Positions 1 to 10,589 of a stretch of DNA of 59,362 nucleotides are shown in pieces (within the stretch, counting starts at the first letter, position 1; the number at the start of each line of letters is the position of its first letter). Made by a program: the position numbers and the translations under genes. The DNA comes from Dimorphilus gyrociliatus (Eukaryota; Annelida; Polychaeta; Dinophilidae). A model generated the notes under the pieces. That model searched no databases. It was not told the DNA's origin and was given only the letters and a program-made list of their open reading frames with translations. The stretch lies in assembly GCA_904063045.1 (NCBI GenBank), contig CAJFCJ010000043.1, positions 1-59,362 of the forward strand. The letters are read 5' to 3'.

Positions 1-176
1 CTTTTAAAACCTCTGATTTGTAAAATAGATGAAAGCTTTTACTTTGATTGCTTCAATGTAAAAAATTGAGTTTCAGTGATATATATGATTATAATTTTCA
101 AATATAGAAAAAGGAAGCATAAAGGAAATTATATTTTATTACATAAAAAAATTTTCACACCCACTCCAATGAAGGA

Positions 177-337
177 ATGAACCTGGAACAGGCTATTACA
201 GCAAGACTCAATTTAAAGAAACTCACTTTGGAAACTCATGATAAGTCTGGAAAGAGATTGGCTGAAGATGTTTCAATAAAGTTTAGAAACCATGTTAAAG
301 ACTTACCTCAATTAGAATCTATGAAATGCACAGCCAA
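177..337 (+). pseudogene. MULE transposase, 5' fragment (host copy)
   Basis: An open frame from the ATG at 177 to 337 corresponds to the region of a Mutator-like transposase between its FLYWCH-type zinc finger and the catalytic core. The stretch KSGKRLAED lines up with SSGRKIAED in the neighbouring minus-strand MULE. The frame is cut at 337 by the insertion of another MULE (338-2969) and resumes in frame at 2970 after the duplicated 9-bp target. Its zinc finger would lie upstream, but I see no convincing copy in 1-176. It is dead: split, and carrying further disruptions in its distal part. Confidence 0.7.
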
Positions 338-470
338 GGGTCAGGGAAAACTCGTCCCTGGGAAAAGCTGTCCCCTTTTTGTAAAAGCAAGTTTTATCAT
401 TTTTAAAAGAAATAATAGGAAAAGTGTATATAATATATTTAATGAAAAATAAGAAATTTATCAGAGTTAA
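338..470 (+). repeat. Left terminal inverted repeat of the nested MULE
   Basis: Two tandem units of about 20 bp (GGGAAAACTCGTCCC, then GGGAAAAGCTGTCCCC) are followed by a unique subterminal stretch beginning AGCAAGTTTTATCATTT. The same order appears in reverse complement at 2784-2969. This end carries fewer tandem units than the right end. Confidence 0.85.
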
Positions 471-525
471 CAATCTAAACACAACATAAAAATGTTGAAT
501 ATATGAAAATCACAAATTAAAGATG

Positions 526-2179
526 TTAATCAGAATAAATGTTTGCTGTTTTTTCCAATAGATCAAATGCTGTTATTTGACCAAATTTATATTCATCCCA
601 TATGTCAAAAATTTTCTTTTGTTTTGTTTTTTGTCATTTACCTTTGATATTTTCTTAATTTCTTTTCAGTTAGAAGTTTTTGAAAAACTGGAATCAAAGA
701 AGCTTCATGTTTCAAGCAATCTACTAATAAGTAGAAGCAAGAATTAGGCAAAGTTTTTTCATTAAGTCTCCTATGCCATGCTTCAACATCATTATTTGTG
801 CGAATACTCATTCCAAAAACAGACCAGCTTTCTGGTGTCCAAATAGAATTTCTAATTCAGGTATTTTCTATATATTCATACAAATCTTTATATACATTTT
901 TCTCAAAACCTTCTTCTTTGAAAGATGAAAAAATATGGGGTATTACTTTAGAAGGAAGAAAAGGAAGAGCCAATAAATTTCTCATCATATTTTTACAGGT
1001 CAGCCTAGTTTTATATTCAGTTGCATATCCCAAATTCTAAAAACATGAAATGATTATATAATAAAACTATGTAATATAATATATTACTTGGATTTTTCTG
1101 AAAACTGCTTGTGTCCAATGGAAAACACATCCTTGAATTGGTACATTAGGATAAACAGATGATAAAGCAGTCCATAATCCTAACTTATAATCAGCAAATA
1201 ACTTTTTTTGTTTGGAATAATTTGTAATTGTTTGAATTTCCTAGAGAATATGATGAAATTTAGAGGTTAGACGAAATGTTTATCAACTTACCCTTAATAC
1301 TTGTTTATATGCTTTCTTCTTCTTTGATGTCATGAAAAAAAATGCCAAAGGAATCTGCTTTGTTTCTTCATCTTTTTTGATAAAAGAATGGATGGTTGAA
1401 CAAATGGTTCTCTGACAACCTTAAATGTACCATCCAGATACCAAACTTTGCTTTTGGATAAAAGGTCACACTGTTGCTTGGAAGCAAATATGATTATTCT
1501 CTGATTTCCAAATGAAACATCTCTTTGCAGGAAATCATCAGGAAGAAAATCAATATTTATCTCAAAAAATGGATCATTTGATGTTATAGGTCTTTTCTTC
1601 TGTCTGGTTATATTAGCTTATCTTCACAAATTTTCCATATTTGGCAAACTATTCTCCTTAGCTGAACATTTTAATAAAATATCTTCAGCAATTTTTCTGC
1701 CTGATGACCTGACATCATTATTACAAATACTTCTTAGTTCTCTCCTTGCCTTTATACTTGATATTAGACTCTTCCTTTTTTCATGGTTATGATTTATATG
1801 ACTTGAGACAAATATATTTCCTCTTTGTTTGATTGTTGCAGGACAAATGTTTTTTTTTATTTCTGACAGTGCATCTCCAAATTATCATATTCTCACTTCT
1901 TTTCTTTATATTAAAAGCTAATCCATCATGTGATAGAATGTCTTTACCTCTCTGGCTTTGTCCATGAAGAAGTGTGAATTTTTCATTTTGATCTGCTTTT
2001 TCTTCCTCATTCACTTCAAAAGAATCCTCTATAAAATTATTACAATCCATACTATTTACAATAGTCAGATCAGCTTCCACTTGTTGATTTTCAGAAATAT
2101 TATCATTATTTGTGGCATCAAAAATGACATTTTCATCCAATCTCTTTAGTCTAATAAGACATGTTTTCTTAGTAATCAT
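526..2179 (-). pseudogene. MULE transposase with FLYWCH zinc finger, decayed
   Basis: On the minus strand the reading starts at 2179. An acidic N-terminal region precedes a FLYWCH-type finger (about 1800-1985, with a WRC..C pattern). The MULE core follows: VWYLDGTFK (first catalytic Asp, near 1430), a second Asp in the FADYKLGLW segment, the hallmark CVFHWTQAVFRKIQ (near 1110) and NNDVEAWHRRL (probable catalytic Glu, near 790). A last exon encodes IFDIWDEYKFGQITA, a tail shared with the MULE fragment at 42.3 kb. Introns of about 50 bp are visible, for example 1036-1087. Decay: stops in the linker near 1600-1630, a frameshift near 1370, and TGA in place of a conserved Trp near 856. It would once have encoded a DDE recombinase acting on the flanking inverted repeats. 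Confidence 0.85.
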
Positions 2180-2783
2180 ATTACAAGATTAACACAAGCC
2201 TCCACTCATTTCTGCTTCAATTAAATAAATAAATGAAATATCTTAAAATCAATTGAATAATTACCTATACACATATGATTGCAATATATGCATTTCAATG
2301 TCAATTTGGGGAATGGTTCACAAAGATTGCAAATCTACTGAGTTGGATCTTTAAAAAAGAGCTTATTAAATATAAATAGATATATCTATATATTAATGAA
2401 AAGACATCTACCTTTGAGACACTCTTGGTGGAGAAATTTTTTGAATTCAACACATTTTATCTTCTTTTGTCTACCATAAAATCGAATATTACATTATTGT
2501 TTGGACAAAGTGAAGCATCTTTGAGTTTAAGATTTCACTGGAAAAAAATGTAACAATCTATATATGAAATAAACATTTTTTTAACATTAAAATTATACTC
2601 ACATAATTGTGTCTCTATAGGCTAAGCAAATATAACAATATTAAATTTTACCTTCACACTTTCAAATCATGTAAACAGGAAGTAAGGGACTACTTTCTTT
2701 GTCATGAAATACACCTGGTAATGCAGAGTTTGATATCTACCAGTTTTCTCAAAAGCAGAGTTTTAGTTTGCTAACTACTGTAA

Positions 2784-2969
2784 CTACAATAAAAGGTTTC
2801 TCATTTTACAGTATATAAATTTCTTATACTTTCGTTTACAAATGATAAAACTTGCTGTTACCAAAAGGGGATGAGTTTTCCCAAAAAAGAGGACGACTTT
2901 TCCCAAAAAAGGGGATGAGTTTTCCCAAAAAGGGGACGACTTTTCCCAGGGATGAGTTTTCCCACTCCC
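2784..2969 (-). repeat. Right terminal inverted repeat of the nested MULE, with expanded tandem units
   Basis: Read on the minus strand this end has five tandem units of 15-22 bp. They alternate between GGGAAAACTCATCCC and GGGAAAAGTCGTCC types, separated by runs of T, then enter the subterminal sequence shared with the left end. The unequal unit number at the two ends (two versus five) suggests unit gain or loss by slippage or unequal exchange. Confidence 0.85.
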
Positions 2970-2978
2970 CACAGCCAA

Positions 2979-3360
2979 TAGATATAAGGAAAACCATAGA
3001 CCAAAACATACAACAGATATATTTCTTGAACTAAACATGAATGAAATCCCAAAAGGATTTTTACTAAAGGATATTAAAGGAAAAAACCATAGAAATATAG
3101 TTATCAGTACAAAGCACCAGCTTGAATTGTTAGCAAAGTGAAAATATGGTTTGTTGATGGAACAACCTCCATTCTACCAACTGTTTCCTATTCATGGTTT
3201 TAAAAGGAAAACTTGTGAATATCATCAAATTCACTTGGTATTTGTTTTGATGAGTGGCAAAAAATGAAAATATTACTATTTAATGTCCAATTTAAGATGC
3301 TGTCAAATGTTTTCAAAAGAATTATTTACATGTCAATTATATAATTGCAGATGGTATAAA
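2979..3360 (+). pseudogene. MULE transposase, distal fragment (host copy)
   Basis: This continues the frame interrupted at 337. Starting inside the duplicated target at 2970, it stays open for about 56 codons to a TGA at 3139-3141. It aligns with the linker of the neighbouring MULE (FLLKDIKGK beside the equivalent FLPDDFLQRD). The first-Asp motif appears as KIWFVDGT, reached by a one-base frameshift, followed by FPIHGF and LVFVLMSGKK, which are typical of the MULE core. Beyond about 3360 I lose the similarity. The HWxQA block and the distal Glu are not found on this strand. Confidence 0.7.
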
Positions 3361-3414
3361 AAAATCTACAAAAGTTTTGCCTCATAATTTGCATTCAAAC
3401 TCTTGACAGAAAAA

Positions 3415-3570
3415 ATGGCTAAAAACTTATGGAATAAATTGTGGAATCTAGAAAACAGCATCAACTCTTATGATAAGAAAGCTGAAGATTATGAAAGGAA
3501 GCTAGAAGAATTTGAAAATGAATATTTAGATAAATACAGCAATGAGTTATGGTACCATTATTACTTGTGA
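3415..3570 (+). CDS. Small ORF, unknown (51 aa)
   Basis: ATG at 3415, TGA at 3568-3570. The predicted peptide is rich in Lys, Glu and Asp and probably helical (YERKLEEFENEYLDKY). It may be an exon of a decayed gene or chance. I recognise no family, and no splice or promoter signal supports it. It lies just past the end of the host MULE remnant, so a transposon origin is possible. Confidence 0.2.
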   Translation: MAKNLWNKLWNLENSINSYDKKAEDYERKLEEFENEYLDKYSNELWYHYYL

Positions 3571-3993
3571 TATTTGCTGTTCTTTTAACAACTAACATAT
3601 TTAAGGTTCCCCAACCCTTATAAATATCCAAAATTTCAAATATTTTCCTCTCTATATCACCATATTTTTTTCTCTGATACATTGATAATCTTTGATTCTG
3701 GATGCTGACCTACTTCTATCCAAACTCTGTGTCCTATACACAGATGGAATGAAGCATTATTATCCATGCATTACTAGCATATTTGAAGTGCATTGAGTAG
3801 AAGTTGCTAATGAAAGTGTCAAGCCTCCTTCCTAAAGAGTGTTATCAATCAAAATGGAACATGGTTATAATTATTCAATAACCACGTGGTAATGGTTATA
3901 ATTCTATTTTGAATAACATTGTTGTCAGTCCAGATAAATTGTAGGTATTTTACAAAAGTGTTGTCAAATAGAACTAAGTTTTAGTAAATATTT

Positions 3994-5340
3994 TTATTTA
4001 CCTAATACTGTACAATTACTCAATAAATTATCTCTTGATTTAAACTGTTCTGAATGCAAGAAACACCATCTATCAGATAATTTCCTTAATGTCTTTGATG
4101 ATGGAAAAAGTCCATTACAAATATCAGCATACCCATCTCCCATAGATGGATTTGCCCTTAAATCTACTTCTTCAATTCTAGAGCATCTTTGCAACAGCTT
4201 TCCTATTGATCTACATTGATTTTCATCTAGATTACACCATCCAATATAAAGATATTTTAAAGTATTTGATGATCTTATAAGATTTTCACAAATATTTTCC
4301 AATCCATTGCCCATATATTCATTTTTTCCCAAGTCAATTGTTTCAATTTGAGAGCATTTTCTCAATAAATTTCCTATTGATTCACATTGATTCTCTTCCA
4401 AATGGCATAATCTAAAATGGAGATGCTTTAAATTATTTGAAGATAGAATAAGGCCTTCACAAATATATTGCAATCCATTTCCCATTTGCTTATTACCATT
4501 TAGATTGAGTATTTCTATTTTAAAACAATTTTTCAACAAATTTCCAATTGATTTGCATAAGTCTAAATCTAAAATACAATTACCAAAATAGAGATGTTTT
4601 AAACTGTACGATGATTGAAATAGAACTTTATTAATATTGGATAATCCATTTTTCAGCTGAATAATTCCTTCTAGGTGTAATGTTTCAATTTTGGTGAATT
4701 TCAACAGATTTCCCAAAGATTTACACTGATTTTCATTTAAATAACACCATCCAAAAAACAAATGTCTTAATTTATTTGTTGATTGAATAAGTCCTTTACA
4801 AACATTATGGATTCCATCACCAATTCCATGATTTTCTTCAAGATGTAATGTTTCAATGTTTGAGCAGTTTTTCAGTAATTCTCCAAGCAATTCACACTGT
4901 TCCTCATCTAACGAACACGACTTAAAATTGAGATATTTTAAAGTCTTCGACGATTGACATAGTCCTCTAAAAATATTTGATAATCCTATTCCCATTACAA
5001 AATTCTCAGTTAGACTTATTGTTTCAAGTTTACAACAATTGTTCAAAAGATTTCCTATAGATTCGCATTGTTTTTCATTTAACTGACAACAATTGCAATA
5101 GATATGTTTCAAATTTTTTGATGATTGTAAAAGTCCTACACAAATATTTTCTACTCCTTTTCCCATCTCTCTATTCCCTTGAAGATTAATTGTTTCTATT
5201 TTGTAACTATTCTTTAAGAAATTTCCTATAATTTTGCAATTTTCTTCCTTTATTGAACATTTTATAAATTTGATTTCTTTCAAAGTATTTAAAGATTTTG
5301 ATAGACTTTTACAGATATCTTCCATTGAAATTTTCTGCAA
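3994..5340 (-). CDS. Leucine-rich-repeat protein of the NLR (ribonuclease-inhibitor) type
   Basis: A long open frame of 448 codons. The first true ATG is at 5325, preceded by a plausible acceptor (TTTGCAG), so this is probably an internal or terminal exon of a larger gene. The protein is almost entirely seven and a half copies of a 57-residue block. Each block holds two LRRs of the RI type with the pattern SS..LK.L....C.L.E.QC.SIGNLL..C..IET..L..N..MG.GL.NIC.GL. One block is two residues short (near 4700). A possible donor, ATTAG|GTAAAT, lies just before the stop, so the real C-terminus may be on another exon. No NACHT domain is seen nearby. The LRRs could bind ligand as in NLRs or act alone; the ligand is unknown. 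Related blocks occur at 6.7, 26.5 and 58.6 kb. Confidence 0.75.
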   Translation of the reverse strand: MQKISMEDICKSLSKSLNTLKEIKFIKCSIKEENCKIIGNFLKNSYKIETINLQGNREMGKGVENICVGLLQSSKNLKHIYCNCCQLNEKQCESIGNLLNNCCKLETISLTENFVMGIGLSNIFRGLCQSSKTLKYLNFKSCSLDEEQCELLGELLKNCSNIETLHLEENHGIGDGIHNVCKGLIQSTNKLRHLFFGWCYLNENQCKSLGNLLKFTKIETLHLEGIIQLKNGLSNINKVLFQSSYSLKHLYFGNCILDLDLCKSIGNLLKNCFKIEILNLNGNKQMGNGLQYICEGLILSSNNLKHLHFRLCHLEENQCESIGNLLRKCSQIETIDLGKNEYMGNGLENICENLIRSSNTLKYLYIGWCNLDENQCRSIGKLLQRCSRIEEVDLRANPSMGDGYADICNGLFPSSKTLRKLSDRWCFLHSEQFKSRDNLLSNCTVLGK

Positions 5341-5920
5341 ACTATATGATTTCTTCTATCACCTATTTATTTAGTTTGTCGGCCATTTAAAAAATTTTCA
5401 AATACACTTCAAATGATTTTACGATGTCCGGAAACTTTTTGCCTATATTTCTAAAACATGTTGTAACAACCTTTGACTGGTCTTTTTCAATCAGAAAATA
5501 ACTATTCCAATAATTTTCAATTGTTTTTAGGCCAAGTGTAGATTCCTTCAAAACAGTTTGACAATTTTCCAAAGATTTTCAACAGTTGAAAATTGTACAT
5601 GCAAGTGGACAATTTTGGCTCCATCTACTGTGAAGAAAGTGAGTATTTTTTTTGTTTATGTTTCTACAAAAGAAACATTGATGACAAATTCAGCAAATCA
5701 AATTAAAAAGATTAAAAGGATGCTATTCTCTGAATAAGGAAAAATGTTTAACCAGAGTTGATAATTTAAGAGGATTTCTCTTCCAGTACAAATATATTAT
5801 TTAAATTTGAATCCTAAAATCATAGAGTAAATAACCAAAAATGCCAGCCTATATTTGTTATAGATATTTTTAAAGAGTTGTATTAAAATAATACTACAAC
5901 ATCCTTATAGAGAAGTCTGT
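5341..5920. other. Intergenic, little recognisable
   Basis: AT-rich sequence between the LRR gene and the CD225 pseudogene. A 61-codon minus-strand frame at 5387-5572 (WNSYFLIEKDQSKVV) could be an upstream exon of the LRR gene, but no convincing splice pair joins them. Nothing else is supported. Confidence 0.3.
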
Positions 5921-6401
5921 TTATACTACTAGATGTAATGTTGCCATAAGACATGCAAAAGAAACAATTAAGCCTCCTACTATAGCTATAAAAGAACAAA
6001 CAATTGCATATCTTGCCCTTCTAATACCTTCTTCAGTATTACCAATTCATTTTGCTTCTCTACTTTTTAAACTGTTGTATATTGATAAAATTCCAAAGCA
6101 GATGCAGCAGAAACATCATATTGCCAAAGTTATACTCAATCTCTATAAAGAAAGAAAGAAAAAAAAAGCATAATTAGAAACATTAATATGATTAAAAAAA
6201 AATTCTATTCACATGTACCATAGTATCACCAACAGCTTTAAATTTAATATTTGCATTATTTCTACCTTGAAGCAATATCTTTATAATTTTATGTTCATTC
6301 AATAATGGTTGATCAACTACAACTGTTGTTGAATTAGTTGAATTTAAAACTTGATTACTACTAGGCATATTTCCACAATTTTTTACCAAACGTTGGATCA
6401 T
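5921..6401 (-). pseudogene. CD225/dispanin-family (IFITM-like) membrane protein, decayed
   Basis: Two exons on the minus strand. Exon 1 is 6213-6401 (63 codons, ATG start). A GT-AG intron of 70 bp spans 6143-6212. Exon 2 is 5921-6142 and ends in TAA. The total is about 136 aa, normal for the family. Exon 2 has the CD225 layout: a first hydrophobic segment with a CFCCICFGILSIYNSLKSREA block, a short loop with GNTEEG.RRARYAI, and a second membrane segment ending HLVV. Two in-frame TGA codons (6116-6118 and 6047-6049) sit where Trp would be expected (before CFCC and before IGN). With two stops I call it a pseudogene. Vertebrate IFITMs of this family restrict virus entry; many other CD225 proteins have unrelated roles, so function is not implied. 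Confidence 0.7.
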
Positions 6402-6739
6402 TAAGATAAATCTTTAAGAAAATTTTTTTCAGTTGAGAAATTTCTATAGTCACTTTAATAAATCAAATGATTTTGAAAGAAAAACACTATAGTTTACTAT
6501 ATGTAAATATTTAATATTAAAGGCTTATCAAAATTAATCCAAAAAATATTGTTTGCATATTAAAGAGGATGAAGTAAATTCTATTTATAGAACAGTAACT
6601 GTTGGGATGAATTCATTTAGTAGAGAAATATGTTGTGTCACAGGATCAACATGAAGTGGATTTAATGAAATATATGTTGATTTTATATATTTATATATAC
6701 AAGTTAATATTTTAGTAGAAAAAATTTGGTTGAGTTTCC

Positions 6740-7050
6740 AGTTAAAATTCGTGTTCTTTCAAGCCATTACTTTACTCTAATGTTAACTTTTTCAAGTTTC
6801 AAGCTGTTTTTCATAAGATTTACTAAACTTTTAACATTTTCATTATTCAAATTATAACTCTTTAATGTTAATTTTTCTTATAGTCTGAAATGAATTTAAG
6901 ATTCATTGACAAATATTTGATAATCTATTTTCACATTTTCTAATTTTCTGATAAATTTAAAATTTTAATTTCAGCACATTTTCTCAATAGAGCTTTTTCA
7001 ATTATTTTACTTTGATATAAATGTCCTAAATCTAGTTGAAAAGGAAATTT
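6740..7050 (-). pseudogene. Degenerate LRR fragment (NLR-type family)
   Basis: Minus-strand translation in changing frames gives ALLRKCAEIKILNLSEN and then KLTLKSYNLNNENV, followed by SLVNLMKNSLKLEKVNI. These match the 57-residue LRR block of the gene at 3994-5340 in order and spacing. Several stops and frameshifts separate them. It is a dead copy of roughly one and a half blocks. Confidence 0.6.
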
Positions 7051-7469
7051 TGTCTTTGATCATACACTAGTTTGCTTACTTGACAATCTGCTATTAAAAA
7101 TTACCTAATCTGCTATTCAACTTTTATATTGTAATATTCCAATAAAAATATTATATTATATTGTAACTATTCCAATAAAAACAATTGTTCAAAGTCTAGT
7201 AACAATACTTACTTTCTATTATAAAGTTGTACATTTTTTATAGGTTTAATTTTAGGCTTTTACAGTGTTTTGAATAATATGTGTACAATTTTTTAGCCTA
7301 TTAATAACAAATCTGCATTTTGACAAATGAAAAATAAGGATTTCAAACCAAAATATGAATAGCTTTGGCTTCTTTTCAGTTATATTAAATATGAATATGT
7401 CATTTGACAGGTGCAGCAATTATTATGAAGTTGATTAGAGAGGAGAACAAATAGGCAATAGCAGGAGGC
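7051..7469. other. Intergenic, AT-rich
   Basis: No gene or structured repeat recognised, apart from a short local duplication near 7130-7190 in which the words CCAATAAAAA and TTATATTGTAA recur. It presumably contains the promoter of the PAN/trefoil gene, but I cannot assign a TATA box with confidence. Confidence 0.3.
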
Positions 7470-9095
7470 ATGATGAAAAATTTTGAATTTTTTTACATTA
7501 CTACTATTCTTCTATTTGATGGAATAAATTTAATAAAAAGCAGTAGACAATGTAAGTAATAATATCCTTCAAAAAAACACTCTCTTTCTATGTTTACAAA
7601 ATCATTTATTTGAGTATGTAATCACTTTTTTTCTTACCTTTGTATGCTTTACTGAACATATGCTTTTGAAAGAAATTCAAGGACATAATATAGATACTAT
7701 AACCAATATCAATGTTGAAGAATGTAAATTAAAGTGTATTGAAAATCTTAATTGCAAGTAAAATAATTTTTTTAAATCAATATTTAAAAATTTAGATTTT
7801 TATTTACTAATTTCTAAAACAAATATTTGTCAACTATTGTTCTAATTTTAGGAAAGATTATTTTTGGTTTAAGAAAGGAGAATTTAAAAGTGAAATATTA
7901 TGAAATTTATATAAATCTATTCTCATCACATTTTTTTATGTTTTTTTTAAATAGATCAATTGACTACAAAATTACAGAAAACAAATGTTTTCTAAATTCA
8001 TTTAATCACCACAAACGTCCTGACCTATTTAGACAGGATAATAGCTTTGAATACTATGGTCCAAAAGATGGGCAATGCGATAATATCAATGTCCCCACTA
8101 GATGTTCTGCAGTCTCCAATAGAAAATGTGGATCAGATTCTACTAGTCAGGCACATTGCATAACATTTGGGTGTTGTTATTCAAACAATAAATGTCACTA
8201 TGACAACACATTTGTACCTGGTTTTGTACAAATATTAAGAAAAGCACAATTTACAACTTATTTAAAAGTTGATATTTCTGTAAGCTTAGAACAATGTTCT
8301 ATGAAATGTTTATCATTGTCAAATTGTAGATGTTTCACCTATAATTTTCAAACTACTGCTTGTATTTTAAGTTCTGAAGTATGTAGGGCTCAAGTTGATT
8401 TTTTAGGTGAAACTGCCTCCTATGATAGAATTTCATTCAAATCAATAAGTTGTTTTTTATCAAATTGTAATCTTCTTGATCAATTTGCTGTACAACATCT
8501 TTATGGTTGTAGAGATATATGCAAATCTGATAGTAAATGTGAATTCTTTGTCTATAAAAATGATTTTCGTCCTAATTGTTGTTCAACTGTAGAAAATTTT
8601 AATTGCAATTTGCTTTCTGATTTACACAAATATGATAATTATGTAACCAGCTGCTTTGATGGACCAATACTTAAAGATACCAATCAGCAAAAGGATGAAA
8701 AATTGATAAAAATTACTGATAGTATAAATCCTGAAACTTGTATTGATATCAACCCAACAAAAGATTTTACCTTGAGAATACCATGGCCTTCTGTTGATCA
8801 TTTAAATCCCGATTTTGAAATTGAAATTTCAGGATATCATTTCAAAAAATGTATAAATAAAGCAGAAGAATTACCTTTAGCTGGAATTTTGGCATAAGTT
8901 CCAGCAGATCATCAAGTTGACCCAAAATTTAATGAAAAATTTATTAGTTGGTCATTATTATCTGGTGATAATATATCAAATTGTAAATATTTCTGTAGTT
9001 GTAGATTACAATACTGTGAAGCAGTTTATATCAAAGCATTTCATGATTCAAGTGAAAATATGAAAGTTTGCCATTATCAAATAATCAATTTTTAA
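7470..9095 (+). pseudogene. Secreted PAN/apple and trefoil (P-type) domain protein, one internal stop
   Basis: Exon 1 (7470-7551) encodes a start and hydrophobic leader (MMKNFEFFYITTILL) and ends at GTAAGT. A short exon ending at about 7758 carries the start of a first PAN domain (EECKLKCIENLNCK). The acceptor at 7850-7851 opens the next piece. From about 7955 a long exon encodes PAN continuation, then a trefoil motif (RKCGSDSTSQAHC, then GCCYSNNKC), and further PAN modules with the CFTYNFQTTAC pattern. A TAA at 8895-8897 interrupts a later PAN module. The same frame stays open for another 65 codons with module-like cysteines (YFCSCRLQYC) to TAA at 9093-9095. So the gene has lost its end by one mutation, or the stop is an error or is bypassed. 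PAN and trefoil modules usually bind glycans or proteins outside the cell. Confidence 0.65.
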
Positions 9096-9721
9096 AGAAA
9101 AAGAGAAAAAAAACTCCCTGTTTCTTGTCTAATTAATGTTTCTCTGTAGTGTTAAATGATTAGACAAATAGTCTAACAATTAACATTGTTGTCTTTGAAA
9201 TATTTTACCACTATTGAATATATTCTAATAAGTAAATATTGAGTGACTTTAATACACTTTCAAACAATTATATTATTTATGAATTATTATAGCTCTATCT
9301 AGCAGGTACACAAGGGTTTTACTCCTCCAGAAGTACTGATTTTGCTGATTCACTACTTTCCATACCAAGTCAGTCTGCTAGACAAATCAATTCACAGTAC
9401 TGAAGAGCCTCCCTTAACCAGTGGCCAAATTGATTTACCTATTGGTCATAATCTAGGACAGGACCTTCTACATGCATATCTTAGTCCTATCAAGTGATAT
9501 TCAACAAAAAATTACACTTTTGTTAAATACACTCTTGGATGGATTTGAACTACTTCCACCTATAATGAAACTACCCAATCAAATGTAACAAACTAGTTGT
9601 TTATAAATAATCAATACACAATTTATTTCATAAACCCAAAGTTGCATATTATAAAATGTTTTCTGCTAATAATATTAATATGAGTTTTTTGGTTGCCACC
9701 TACCTCTCAAGTTGTGTTTTC
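9096..9721. other. Intergenic
   Basis: Low-complexity AT-rich sequence. A GC-richer patch at 9300-9480 has no open frame and no copy that I found elsewhere in the window. No RNA gene fold was supported. Confidence 0.3.
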
Positions 9722-9896
9722 TTTTACCCTAACCCTAACCAAGCCCTTAGCTGTACCTAACCTTTTGCATTAGCCCTAACCCTTAGGGAAGACCCTCCTA
9801 AGTACAAATCAGTTGCTCTCTTCTTCTTCCTAACCATTTCTCAATCCAAATTTTTGTCTTGAAATTTCTCATTTATGGACGTTTTCTGTCGACCCC
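9722..9896 (-). repeat. Short TTAGGG-containing dispersed element, copy 1
   Basis: Read on the minus strand it starts with GACAGAAAACGTCC, the same terminal motif as the MULE in the GBP gene. It passes through ATTGAGAAATGGTTAGGA and CCTAAGGGTTAGGGC and ends in GGTTAGGGTTAGGG. Copies lie at 14308, 29798, 57655 and 58087, with a partial one at 47388. This copy keeps the left terminal motif but not the right one. Confidence 0.75.
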
Positions 9897-10202
9897 ATTT
9901 GTCAGCTATACTCTACATTCATATCTACAGCAGTATTGCATACACAATACTGTTCTACATAATATGCATTAATCAGGTGTGCTTTCTCCTTATATACTGA
10001 TGCTAAAGTTATTAACTCAATATTATTATTAAAGTAGAAAACAACAACAGTCAAATATGTATAATACTTATGTTTTCTTGATTGTTTAACTTGTCCTCTA
10101 AAAATTGTTACATTTTATGCAACTCTCCAACCTTCAAAATTCAACTATTACTTGGAAGAGAAAAACAAAAAAACATGACCATATTTAGAACTTTTCTTTG
10201 TC

Positions 10203-10517
10203 TTAAAATGTTACTTTTCCTTTTGTGAATATTGAAATTTGTAAACTATCAATCCTTAAAAATACAAATCTTTGACAAATATAAAATACTATTCTTACAT
10301 TGTTAAGTAGTGTGCTTTCTAACTGAAGCAGAGTTAAAAAAAATAAAGGTAAATAAAAAGTAATGTTTTCCTGAGGGCTTGGAACAATTTTGTCCCATCT
10401 TTTATAAACTTTAAACAAAGTCATGCTGTTACGATAATTTCCTATATGTTTCAGAATCTCTTCCATCAAAAACACAAGAAGTAATAATAAATATGTCATT
10501 CTTTGTATGTAAAACAT
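10203..10517 (-). repeat. Dispersed repeat A, copy 1
   Basis: The minus strand at about 10360-10480 closely matches the plus strand at 13115-13240: both share CTTCTTGTGTTTTTGA, GAAGAGATTCTGAAA and GACAAAATTGTTCCA. This copy reads through as a frame (NSMTLFKVYKRWDKIV); the other copy has a stop. It is probably a piece of a mobile element; the family is not recognised. Confidence 0.7.
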
Positions 10518-10589
10518 TTTGCTTATGTTTTTAAGTAGACAATGAATTTATTTGTATTGAAATATATTTAGTCAGTCATGTTGTCTTCA

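Larger units (their letters stand above)
338..2969 (-). mobile_element. Complete MULE (Mutator-like) DNA transposon, nested in another MULE
   Basis: This 2632-bp element is bounded by the direct repeat CACAGCCAA (329-337 and 2970-2978), a perfect 9-bp target-site duplication of the size typical for MULEs. Its ends are inverted: the left begins GGGTCAGGGAAAACTC and the right, read inwards on the minus strand, begins GGGAGTGGGAAAACTC. The inverted homology runs about 130 bp past the tandem terminal units. A decayed FLYWCH-MULE transposase is encoded on the minus strand. Deleting the element and one target copy restores an open host transposase frame across the junction, so insertion into a formerly coding MULE is well supported. 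Confidence 0.9.

Noticed and set aside
2852-3034. 60-codon plus-strand ORF and overlapping minus ORFs at 2784-3052
   Set aside because: Their periodic Lys/Phe/Pro/Gly composition comes from translating the tandem terminal repeat of the MULE; they are not genes.
9530-9560. A tRNA-like B box (GTTCAAATCC on the minus strand), suggesting a tRNA gene or SINE
   Set aside because: No A box lies at the right distance on the same strand and no cloverleaf can be drawn.
9722-9800. A true telomere or chromosome end from the CCCTAACCCTAACC tracts
   Set aside because: Tracts are only two or three hexamers long and sit at a fixed place inside a dispersed repeat with copies throughout the window.
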